DNA from: Myotis daubentonii
Lineage: Eukaryota > Chordata > Mammalia > Chiroptera > Vespertilionidae
Reading direction: 5' to 3'
NCBI RefSeq assembly: GCF_963259705.1
Contig: NC_081844.1
Location: 42,349,341 to 42,413,340, forward strand
Length of the DNA: 64,000 nt
Below are positions 24,882 to 35,295 of the stretch, piece by piece. The translations under genes were made by a program, and so were the position numbers. The notes beneath the pieces are model-generated. The model was not told the origin of the DNA and made no database searches. It was given only the letters and a program-made list of their open reading frames with translations. The stretch's first letter is position 1. Each line of letters begins with the position of its first letter.

Positions 24882-26564
24882 TATTATAATAGTATAGGAA
24901 ACTGTACCATCAAATTTCATGCCAAAAGTATTAAATTAATTTTTAATCTCACAAGAAAGCAGTTATATGCAAGGCAGAATGATGTCATAGACAAAAGACA
25001 AAACTAGTCATCCAAAGGCCAACACCTTACCTGACCGTGCCAATAACCAGCTGCCTGGCTTTGGGCAAGTCTGGGTTTCAGTTTCCTTATCTGTCAGAAG
25101 ACTTGGTGAGTTCTGAGCACCATTTAAATAGTCTCATTCTCTCACAGAACCAAACCAATACTCTTATCCTTGTTCTTTTTCACAGTTACTTTAAAGCTTT
25201 TCATTTGTATCCCTAACGTTGTTTATGCTGCATTACTTACTCAGTAATGAGTAAGTATGATTTTCAAAAATTATAGCATTTTAAGTAAATTGTGGATCTT
25301 TCCCCTCCCCCCCCCAAATAAATCATGTGACCACTTCTACAGTTTAGATTTAATCATGATGAGAACAAGTGGTATTATTTCATTTTTACTTAAGAGCAGG
25401 GAGATACTAACCTTAAAGCAGTTATAAGGGTCATGGCTGATAGGGTCATGACATCAGAGATTAGTTACATGGACCACACTGGTAATGAGAGAGCAGATGC
25501 ATATGTTTAGTCCTTAATCTATCACTCTCTGGATAAGTGACCTTGGACAGTCCCCTTCTCCATTCTGGGGTTTAATCTTTTTACTTACAAGGTATAGGGG
25601 TAGTTGTGCTCACAAAATCCCTTCTCGCTCATACATTTAAAGTTTTATGGAAAGTTTGTAATCTCTCATGGTGGCCCCCATAGCAAGAGACATGCAATAT
25701 TAGGAGCAAAAATGGGTACATGAGATTGGATGCTTTCGCTGTCCAAACTTTACAGCAAATGTCTCTAGCTCTGTAGCTGAAGGCAGTGGGTATGGCTTTA
25801 GGAATGGCTTTGACAGTTTTTTTTACTCATAGATACCTGATGTTGAAGGCAAACTCACAAGATGTGGAGTTTGATCAGACATCTCTTAGTCAGGAATGAA
25901 CTGTTGGCATCTTGGGTGGTCACATAAAGAAATTAGTAGTGAGCAAACAAGAGAAACCATGACTCCTGATTGGGCTCTCCTGACTGGGATTTGTATTTGG
26001 GTGCAGAAAAGTTTTATCTCCAACTCTCACTTGTTATAGAGGTCAACAAATTCTTACCAGGGATCTGTATGCGCAAAACAATAGAGACTTAAGCTCACTT
26101 TGGGGTATTGGGAGAACTGTTTCTCAATGTTTCATTCCACCAAAACCCATGTGCATATTTCCACATGAAAATTACAGAAGACATCTATTTCGTCTAGACA
26201 TTGATTCAGGGTAAAACGTTTAAAATGGGCAAATTTTTTACGATGTAGGAGCAGAAATGTGTGACCAAAGAATGTTTCCATTTTGCTTTTAGCTTCTTTA
26301 GACTGAGGAGATTATATAGATTTTCAAAATGTTCTCCCTCTTTAAAGTATCAAAAAGCTCTTGATATAATAATAGCCAACCTAAAGGGAAATTAGCTTAC
26401 AACAGAGATTTCTCCTCCCACAAATTCTACACTCTTCCTATCCATCCTATTGCTTCTTACAAAGGGAGAAAGGTTCTCCTGCTAGAATATGAAATGTAGA
26501 TGACCTTGTGACTTTCAGCTGATTTTCAAAGATAAATAACTGCTCAGATTCATAGAGGTATGGC

Positions 26565-26636
26565 TGTGTGTGTGTGTGTGTGCGCGCGCGTGTGCGTGTG
26601 CATGTGCACGCGCATGCACAACACACATGTCAGACT
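26565..26636. repeat. (GT)n/(GC)n alternating purine-pyrimidine tract
   Basis: GTGTGTGTGT, GCGCGCGCG, GTGTGCGTGTGCATGTGCACGC and GCATGCACA in a row. The alternation is nearly unbroken, a sequence type that readily adopts Z-DNA. Confidence 0.9.
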
Positions 26637-28676
26637 CATTTGGGCAGTTTTAAAAGCTTAACACCAAATCCCAAGCCATGTTCCTTGGGTTGTATGTAGT
26701 CATTCTCAAAATCAAACAATTTCTGGTTTCTGAGACATCTGGTTATATCTCTAGCAATTTTTTTCTTGAAATTCTAAAAATAATTCAGATATGTATGCAT
26801 ATTTAATTCACTTAGGTGATCTGCAAACTTGGATGGTATTTATTGTAAATGGGAAAAATTTATAATGAAAAATCTATGTAATTTATAGTGGTTTTGTTTA
26901 ATATATTATATTTTCATATCGTTAGGGCACATCTACTCTTCTCATCTTTTTGTATATCATACTTAGTAAAAAGAAATACTAATACTTGACTAAAATCTCT
27001 AGGACCTAAATGTGATGCCTAATCTATAGAAATCACTCTGATAATATGTGAATGTTCTCACCCATACCAAGCATTATTATGTCATTACATCAAGAATGAT
27101 CTGTCTCAGATGCTTACAAGCAATCCTTTTTTTTTTTTTTTTTTCCAAAACTATGGATTCTGGAATCCACTTCCTTTCTTTTTCTTTTTTGTTGTTTGCT
27201 GCATTTTTAATTGTGTATGTTGTTTAAGCTTCCCTTTAAAGGGCAAGTGTGAGATAAGAAAACAACTTAATGGAAAGACAGAATTGAACTATGGCTCTGT
27301 AGATTCTTTAATGGACTGATAACCTGTTTTAAATCTAATGCTTGGGTTGTTATTTATTAGTGATCTAAGATCTGCTCACTTCTTTAATACATGAAGAAAA
27401 TGTGAGGCACAATGAATATTTGCATGTTTTGTACAGACACACTCTCAATGTGGTGCAGCCAACACAAATCAAGTTCACTATAGAAATACCAATCCCAACC
27501 ACGGGAGGAACCGTTTTACAAAGGCAAATCAGGCATCTTTTATTCGCAAATGGAAATATTGTGTCAGTGTTGAAATTCTGAAATGGTTCTGCTAAAGGGG
27601 GGATTTCCTCTCAGTGTTTCATTTGGTAAGAAAATGGAGCGTTTAACTCTTCTTTCAGATACTCTATTTTATACTCAGCACAGTTCAACTACTGACCTGT
27701 ACCTATCTTCCCATATCCTTTTAGCAATCCCTTAAGATTATTATTCCTGTTTCTACTAGATTTTTAAACTAATTTATTGTACTCTTTAAATACCTACCAG
27801 ATCTCATTGTATATTCCCACACATTTGAACACCTGATATCTTTAAGATATCGGGTGCTCAAAATATTCATTTTTATATTTACCTATTCATTTAAAAGCCC
27901 TTCAGTAGATGACAACATTCATTTTCCTAATGCCTTTCTTAGAGCTTCTACAATGATTAATCTAGTTTGGATTAAATAAATCAGTGGTGGGGGGGGAAAA
28001 TCAAGTAAAATAGAATTGCTTATTATGTTTTCCAAAGGACTGAGGGTTTGTTATACAAGAAAATATCATAAGAGGTTGGCAATGATCTTTATGATTCTAT
28101 AGAGATATCATTTTAAAGAGGCTAATACTTATACTACCACAATCAAAATTGAAGATTTAGAGAATATAAAACTATAAAACAATTAACTCTAAGAATATTT
28201 TGGCATGAATTATTTTTTATTTAACCTGTAACAATAGCCTTCAAATGTATCTCTCTGACACCATAGAGCTGCATATAGTGAATTAGGGTCCAAGAAGAAA
28301 CTTGTATTTCTGTTTGGTTTGCTGTATATCTATTTCTGCATATCCTGTATTAAAATTGGAAAGTAAAAAAATTTACCTGGGGTAAATGTCAAACTGGCGA
28401 TTTTGTGAACTATAAATGTTCAACCTTTTAAAAGTAATTTAAATATGGAAACAAATGAGTGATATTTAAGTTGATGTTATAGTAGAAAAAACAAACAAAT
28501 GTGATTCATCCTGTATTTTGATTGTTGCTTTAATAAAGGGTTTGCACAGGTGTGAGGATTGTTGTATTGTGTCCCACCTAAAGGGCATTTCATTGTGGCC
28601 TGATTTACTTTTTGCAATGACATGAGATTTGTAGTCAATTATTTTCCCTACCTTCTGCATCTGCAGCTTATCTTGG

Positions 28677-28697
28677 CGGGGGGGCGGGGGGGGGAGG
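28677..28697 (+). other. G-rich tract
   Basis: Two long G runs (seven and nine G) separated by a single C, then AGG. Possible G-quadruplex; the runs may also be length-variable or assembly-prone. Confidence 0.5.
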
Positions 28698-28795
28698 AAA
28701 ATGAAATAATTTTTATATAAAATTACCAACTATCCAAATTTAGAAACATTAACTTCATAGCAATTTACTTTTATCTATATCAAGACATAATTTTT

Positions 28796-29218
28796 TAAAA
28801 ATATATTTTATTGATTTTTCTACGGAGAGGAAGGGAGAGGGAGAGGGATAGTGAGTTAGAAATATTGATGAGAGAGAAACATCGATTCAGCTGCCTCTTG
28901 CACGCCCCCCACTGGGGATGTGCCCGCAACCCAGGTACATGCCCCTGACCGGAATCGAACCTGGGACCCTTGAGTCCGCAGGCCGACACTCTATCCCAGA
29001 GGTCCTCAAACTTTTTAAACAGGGGGCCAGTTCACTGTCCCACAGACATTTCACAAATGCGCACTGCGGGCCCGGGACGAGTCGGCTGCTAAGCAGGACA
29101 GGCAGCGGCGGCAAAAACACCCGGCTGGCCGGATAAATGTTTTCGGCAGGCTGCATGTGGTCCGCGGACCATAGTTTGAGGACCCCTGCTCTATCCGCTG
29201 AGTCAAACCAGCTAGGGC
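28796..29218 (-). mobile_element. Ves SINE (antisense) split by a hAT element
   Basis: Antisense SINE running from the A-tail side (AATATATTTTATTGATTTTTC) to the head (CTGAGTCAAACCAGCTAGGGC). Perfect 14-bp target duplication AAGACATAATTTTT at 28782-28795 and 29219-29232. A 192-bp hAT sits at 28997-29188. Confidence 0.95.
28997..29188. mobile_element. Small non-autonomous hAT transposon in a SINE
   Basis: Inverted ends CAGAGGTCCTCAAACT and AGTTTGAGGACCCCTG. Perfect 8-bp target duplication CTCTATCC (28989-28996 and 29189-29196). It has no coding capacity. Confidence 0.95.
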
Positions 29219-29615
29219 AAGACATAATTTTTGACATGTTCAAGCTTACTGAAGAGAAGCCAGAAAGATCTGGAAACTCACATATCCAGAACTTTCCATG
29301 GGAGTAGACATGAGTAATAGGTCTGCCACGAACATCTAGACAACACGCAATCCAGGCCAAATCTAAGAACATGCTAAGTATGTTCAGTTCCTTTGACGAT
29401 CAGTAAGCTTCAAAAGCTGAATTCCACTCAGATGAGACACACAAGCAAAACAAGAAAGGAGACTACTGAATGGGAAAGTAAGGCACATGACAAGGGTAGA
29501 AAGTATTTTACTGTGGACTAAAGATGCTAAAGAAGTTACTGAGCGAGTGATACAATAAACCATGCATATAACTAACCATCCATAGGTTCTCTCAAGCGAT
29601 AAAAAGGGTTTAAGA

Positions 29616-29865
29616 CAGCAGTTCTCAACCTCTGGGTCGCGACCCCTTTGGGGGTCGAACGACCCTTTCGTCACCTAAGACCATCGGAAAACACATATAT
29701 AATTACATACTGTTTTTGTGATTAATCACTATGTTTTAATTATGTTCAATTTGTAACAATGAAAATACATCCTGCATATCAGATATTTACATTACGATTC
29801 ATAATAGTAGCAAAATTACAGTTATGAAGTAGCAACGAAAATAATTTTATGGATTGGTAGAATTA
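29616..29865 (+). mobile_element. hAT element, right end missing
   Basis: Left end CAGCAGTTCTCAACC, then GGGTCGCGACCCCTTTGGGGG and an AT-rich interior (CAAAATTACAGTTATGAAGTAGC). The text resembles a hAT family also seen in rodent genomes (URR1-like, from memory). It stops at ATTTTATGG, where L1 sequence begins. The expected matching right end is not found nearby. Confidence 0.75.
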
Positions 29866-30433
29866 GCATAATTAAAATGTCCATACTACCCAAAGCAATC
29901 TATAGATTCTATGCAATCCCTATTAAAATACCAATGGCACATTTCACTGATTTAGAACAAATACTCCAAAAACTTATATGGAACCAAAAAAGAACCCCAA
30001 ATAGCCATAGCCATCTTGAGAAAGAACAAAGTTGGAGGGATCACAATACCAGATATCAAGTTATACTGCAAAGCCACTGTAATCAAAACAGCCTGGTACT
30101 GGTACAAGAACAAGTATATAGACCAATGGAACAGAACAGAGAACCCAGAAATTGACTCAAGCTATTATGCTCAATTAGTATTTGACAAAGGAAGCAAGAG
30201 CATACAATGGAGTAAAGACAATCTCTTCAATAAATGATTTTGGGATAATTGGACAGGTACATGCAAAAAACTGAAACTAGACCATCCTCTTACACCATAC
30301 ACAAGAATAAACTCAAAATGGATAAAAGACTTAAATGTAGGTTATAAAACCATAAAAATCCTAGAAGAAACCATAGGCAGCAAAATCTCAGACATTTCTC
30401 TTAGCAATATGTTTGCCGATATATCTCCTAGGC

Positions 30434-31050
30434 CAAACATGTCAAATGCAAAGGCTAACACAGGCCAAATAAACAAGGTTTAAATTTATGTGGGCTGCAA
30501 AAAAACAAAATTTCCATAGAAATGTAGGTTTGTTTCGATAGACATGCTGAATTCAAAGGGCTGAAATAAATGAGCAATCGTTAACATAAAATAATAGAAC
30601 ATTTTAATAAAAATTAATATTTTCTTGAACATTCAACTTACCAGACACTGAATAATTGCACAAATTAATAAGTGTAATGCAAAAAAACCTCTTTTTCATG
30701 TTCTCCGAAAGTGAAATATTTCCTGTTGAGCAAACCAAACAAGTCAGTACAACACTAATGATGTGGCATTTGCTGCTAAAATATTTGCTGCTAATATTAG
30801 AGGAAAGAAATGGTGCACCTGCACATAAGGCGAGTAAGGGAAATGAATGCAACACAATTATAGTAATCAGTCATTAGCGAACATTGTAGTTCATTATTAA
30901 TAATTATGTATAACAGGATATTGTAAAAATTAAATTACAAATTTTTTATTAAAACATTTATTACTAGTACATACCATTATATTGGCGGGGCCACAAAAAT
31001 ATTAGTTGTGGGCCACATGCGGCTCATGGGCCACGAGTTTGACATGCTTG
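30434..31050. mobile_element. 617-bp non-autonomous hAT transposon
   Basis: Imperfect inverted ends CAAACATGTCAAATG and GTTTGACATGCTTG. The 8-bp duplications TCCTAGGC (30426-30433) and TCCTAGGG (31051-31058) match at 7 of 8. Removing it rejoins the host L1. No transposase frame is seen. Confidence 0.88.
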
Positions 31051-31444
31051 TCCTAGGGCAAGGGAAACTGAGGAGAAAATAAATAAGTGGGATTACATCA
31101 AAATAAAAAGGTTCTGCACAGCAAAAGAAACGATCAACAAAATGAAAAGGGAGCCCACTGTATGGTAGAACATATTTGGCAATGATACATCTGATAAAGG
31201 CTTAATATTCAAAATATATAAGGAGTACGTACAACTTAACAAAAGGAAAACAAACAATCCAATTAAAAAATGGGCAAAGGACCTACATAGATACTTCTCC
31301 AAAGATGACATACAGATGGCCAAGAGACATATAAAAAAAAAATGTTCAACATCACTAAATCATCAGAGAGATGCAAATTAAAATGACAATGAAGTATCAC
31401 CTTACACTTGTCAGAATGGCTGCCATCAACAAATCAACAAATGC

Positions 31445-33775
31445 GAGAAACCAAGATGGCAGCATAGGTAAACACCCGAAATCATTGCCTCACATAACCA
31501 CTTCAAAAATACAACTAAAAGACAAAACGGACATCATCCAGAACCACAGAAAGGCTGGCTGAGTGGAAATTCTACAACTAGAAGGAAAGAGAAAAGCACA
31601 CTGAGACTCAAAGGAGATGTGGAAGTAAAGTGCAGAGGTACGGAGGTGCCAACGGAAAGGGCTGGCAACTGAGGACGCCATTGTCTTTTTCAATCAGGAG
31701 GGAGTCTCAAGCTCCCGACAGCCCTGAACTCTCTGGGGACCCAGACTCATACGGGGAGAAACTGGACTGTCTGGAAGTGGGCAGAACTCGAGGGTGGCTT
31801 TCTCTCAGAGGTGCTTGCAGCGATTACTGCTGGACATTGAGACCCGGGGCCTCTTAAGGCAGGACTGAGGATCAGCCTGAGCTGTTTGCTCCGCCCTGTT
31901 GGTTCCCTGAGACCCTGCCCCATCCAAGCTGTGTGCAGAGGCTTTTGCATATGAATGACCTGGCCCTTTGCAATCTAAAATTACCTAACAAACTGCAGCT
32001 GGGTCAGAGAGACCCAGAAATCCAAAAGAATGCCCAAGGCCCCACAGCAGCTTGCATTGCTTCACAGCTGGGCCTCATCTGGGCACCTCCAAACCCCAAA
32101 CAAAGAAGATGAACCTGCAGATCTCTCCGTACCTCCTGCTGGGTAGCCTCAGGCAGAGGCTAAATTAGCACCTCCTTAGAGATCCAAGAGCCAGTGTACC
32201 CAGTGGTCAGAGTAGGACCATCCAGATTACAACTCCTGAGGTCCATAAGGGACACACTCAGGGGGCAGACTCAGTAAGCACCAAAGCCCCACTGAAGTAA
32301 GTCTTGCCCCATAAGAGTGTTTCCAGCACAGATGTTCTCCCACCATACACACAGCTGATTCTCACAGCAAATTGGCCTGGAGGTCAATTCCTCCCAGATA
32401 CCAACTACAATCAAGGCTTTACTACAACAAGACTGTGCACACAGCCCACAAAGGGGTACACCAAGAGTTTCCACCTCAGGTAATTAGGGAGGCTGAGCCA
32501 CTGGGCCCTATAGGACACCTAGCACACAAAGTCACTCTATCAACACAGGGAAGCAGCAAAAATGTGGAGACAAAGAAACAGGTTATAAATGACAGAAATG
32601 GAGGAAAGCAAACTACTGGGTATAGAGTTCAAAACCACGGTTAAAAAATTTTTCAAGAATTTTCTAGAAACTGCTGATAAATTTAGTAAGACCCTCAAAA
32701 AGTGTAGTGAGACCCTCAAGGATATGAAAAAGGACCAACTAGAAATTAAGCATACACTGACTGAAATAAAGAATATTATACAGAGATACAACAGCAGACT
32801 AGAGGATCGCAAGAATCAAGTCAAAGATTTGAAGTACGAAGAAGTAAAAAACACCCAACCAGAAAAGCAAAAAGAAAAAAGAATCCAAAAATATGAAGAC
32901 AGTGTAAGGAGCCTCTGGGACAACTTCAAGCATACCAACATTCAAATTATGGGGGTGCCAGAAGAAGAGAGAGAGCAAGATATTGAAAACCTATTTGAAG
33001 AAATAATGACAGAAAACTTCCCCTACCTGGCGAAAGAAACAGACTTACAAGTCCAGGGAGTGCAGAGAACCCCAAACAAAAGGAATCCAAAGAGGACCAC
33101 ACCAAGACACATCATCATTAAAATGCCAAGAGCAAAAGGCAAAGAGAGAATCTTAAAAGCAGCAAGAGAAAAACAGTCAGTTACCTACAAGGGAATACCC
33201 ATACGATTGTCAGCTGATTTCTCAACAGAAACTATGCAGGCCAGAAGGGAGTGGCAAGAAATATTCAAAGTGATGAATAGCAAGAACCTACAACCAAGAT
33301 TACTTTACTCAGCAAAGCTATCATTCAGAATAGAAGGTCAGATAAAGAGCTTCACAGATAAGAAAAAGCTAAAGGAGTTCATCACCACCAAACCAGTATT
33401 ATATGAAATGCTGAAAGGTATTCTTTAAGAAGAGGAAAAAGAAGAAAAAGGTAAAGATAAAAATTATGAACAACAAATACACATCTATCAACAAGTGAAT
33501 CTAAAAATCAAGTGAATAAAAAATCTGATGAACAGAATAAGCTGGTGAATAGAATAGAATCAGGGGCATGGAAAGGGAGTGGACTGACAATTCTCAGGGG
33601 GAAAGGGGTGTGGGGGGTGTGGGAAGAGTCTGGACAAAAATCGTACACCTATGGATGAGGACAGTGGGGGTGGGGTGAGGGCAGAGGGTGGGGTGGGAAC
33701 CGGATGGAAGGGAGCTATGGGGGGAAAAAAGAGGAACAACTATAATAATCTAAACAATAAAGATTTTAAAAAAAA
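31445..33775 (+). mobile_element. HAL1 (half-LINE: ORF1 but no ORF2), full structure
   Basis: Begins with an L1-like 5' UTR (GAGAAACCAAGATGGCAGCA), carries one open ORF1, then passes straight into a G-rich 3' UTR and an A-tail after AATAAAGATTTT. There is no endonuclease or reverse transcriptase sequence. A 10-bp target duplication CAACAAATGC flanks it (31435-31444 and 33776-33785), so ORF2 was absent at insertion and not lost afterwards. HAL1 elements are an established class mobilised by L1 machinery. The runs at 33596-33725 could form G-quadruplexes. Confidence 0.9.
32589..33428 (+). CDS. HAL1 ORF1 protein (L1 ORF1p-like nucleic-acid chaperone)
   Basis: An uninterrupted 279-codon frame. 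Residues ~10-110 are charged and heptad-like (coiled coil for trimer formation). An RRM-like domain follows at ~117-190 (NIQIMGVPEEER; TPRHIIIKMP), then the C-terminal domain at ~191-279 (ILKAAREK, FSTETMQARREW, SAKLSFRIEG). L1 ORF1p binds RNA as a trimer and coats the retrotransposon transcript. This protein is shorter than human L1 ORF1p (338 aa), mainly in the N-terminal and coiled-coil part. The ATG at 32589 is the first in frame. No ORF2 follows. The lack of stops and frameshifts suggests young age; expression is unknown. Confidence 0.88.
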   Translation: MTEMEESKLLGIEFKTTVKKFFKNFLETADKFSKTLKKCSETLKDMKKDQLEIKHTLTEIKNIIQRYNSRLEDRKNQVKDLKYEEVKNTQPEKQKEKRIQKYEDSVRSLWDNFKHTNIQIMGVPEEEREQDIENLFEEIMTENFPYLAKETDLQVQGVQRTPNKRNPKRTTPRHIIIKMPRAKGKERILKAAREKQSVTYKGIPIRLSADFSTETMQARREWQEIFKVMNSKNLQPRLLYSAKLSFRIEGQIKSFTDKKKLKEFITTKPVLYEMLKGIL

Positions 33776-34797
33776 CAACAAATGCCAAGTGCTGGTGAGG
33801 ACGTGGACAAAGGGGGAATCCTCATACACTGCTGGTGGGAATGCAGACAGGTGCAGCCACTATGGAAAACAGTATAGAGTTCTTAAAAAAATTAAAAATG
33901 GAACTACTATTTGACCCAGTGATCCCACTTCTAAGAATATATCACCAATAAGAAAGAATGTATGCACCCCTATGTTCATAACAGTGTAATTTACAATAGC
34001 TAAGTTCTGGAAATAGCCCAAGTGCCCATCAGTAAATGAGTGGATAAAAAAGATGTGGTACATTTACACCATGGAATACTATGCAGCTCCAAAAAAGAAA
34101 AATCTCTTACCCTTTGAGACAGCACGGAGGGACCCGGAGAGTATTATGCTAAGAAAAATAAGCCAATCAAAAAAAGAGAAATATCACATGATCTCACTCA
34201 TATGTAGAATCTAATAAAGAAAATAAACTACTGAACAAAATAGATCCAGAGACATAAAAGCATGGAACAGACTAATAAATCTCAGAGGGAAGGCAAGAGT
34301 GGTGGGTGGGTGGGAAGAGATTAACCAAAGAACTTATATGCACATATGCATAACCCATGGACACAGACAATAGTGTGGTGAAGACCTGAGGGGGTAGTGG
34401 GTGCAGGGTGGAGGGGGTCAATGGGGAACAAAAGGGGACATATGCAATACTTTTAACAAGAAATATAAATTTAAAAATAATCATAAAAAATAAATCAATA
34501 TAAATATATAATTATAAACCTTCATTTTATATTCACTAGCATAGAAAAATTATAATATAGTCATGATTGTCCTGTTTATGTGCGCTCTCAAGAGCATGGC
34601 TGCACCTGGTCAGAATAGCTAACTGGTTGAGTGTCCCTGGTGTGATTCCTGCTCAGAGCACATGTCAGAGTTGCTGGATCCCCTGATAGGGAGCATACAA
34701 GGAGCAGCCAATTAGTTTCTCTCATCATCCATGTTTCTTTGTGTGCGTGTGTGTGTGTGTGTTTACTCTTTTTTTATTTTTTATTTTTATTTTTATT

Positions 34798-35005
34798 AAA
34801 CATATTTTATTGATTTTAGAGAGAAAGGGAGAGGGAGAGATAGAAACATCAATGATGAGAGAGAATCATTGATTGGCTGCCTCCTGCACGCCCCCTACTG
34901 GGGATCGAGCCCACAACCCAGGCATGTGCCCTTGGCTGGAATCGAACCTGGGACCCTACAGTCCACAGGCTGATGCTCTATCCATTGAGCAAAACCAGCT
35001 AGGGC
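34798..35005 (-). mobile_element. Ves SINE (antisense) in the L1 tail
   Basis: Runs from CATATTTTATTGATTTTAGAG (tail side) to CAAAACCAGCTAGGGC (head side). It sits between the L1 poly-A (T-rich on this strand) and the L1 3' UTR. The target duplication is obscured by low-complexity T-rich sequence. Confidence 0.88.
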
Positions 35006-35295
35006 ATATTTTTTTATTGTTTAAAGTATTACAAATAGTAGTACATATGTCTCCTTTTTTTCCCCATTGACCTTCCCCTGGCCTCCCCTACCTCCCAGCA
35101 CATGCCCTCACCCTCGCCCCCACAGTGTCTTGTGTCCATTGGTTGTGCTTATATGCATGCATACAAGTCCTTCGGTGATCTCGTACCCACGCCACCCCAA
35201 CACTTCCCAGCCTTCCCGCTGTAATTTGACAGTCTGTTCGATGCTTCTCTGCCTCTGTATCTATCTTTTTGTTCATCGGGTTATAATGTTCTTTA

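Larger units (their letters stand above)
23724..28781 (+). other. MFAP3L: MFAP3L 3' UTR and downstream flank
   Basis: Non-coding DNA after the stop. AATAAA hexamers occur at 24737 (inside a HeliBat), 25317, 27975 and 28532. Which is used cannot be told from sequence, so the transcript end is open. MIR-like traces occur near 25040-25110 and 25500-25590, and a (GTG)n run near 24526-24540. No other gene is seen. Confidence 0.6.
29866..34478 (+). mobile_element. 5'-truncated L1, split by a hAT and a HAL1
   Basis: Three collinear pieces make up one L1: 29866-30433 (ORF2 wording ATGTCCATACTACCCAAAGC and GGAGGGATCACAATACCAGA), 31051-31444, and 33776-34478 (ORF2 end and 3' UTR). Together they give the C-terminal part of ORF2 plus the tail. 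The frames are broken by stops and the element is dead. Confidence 0.9.

Noticed and set aside
28887..29372. 161-codon minus-strand frame
   Set aside because: Runs through a SINE and the hAT nested in it plus flank; a composite of repeats.
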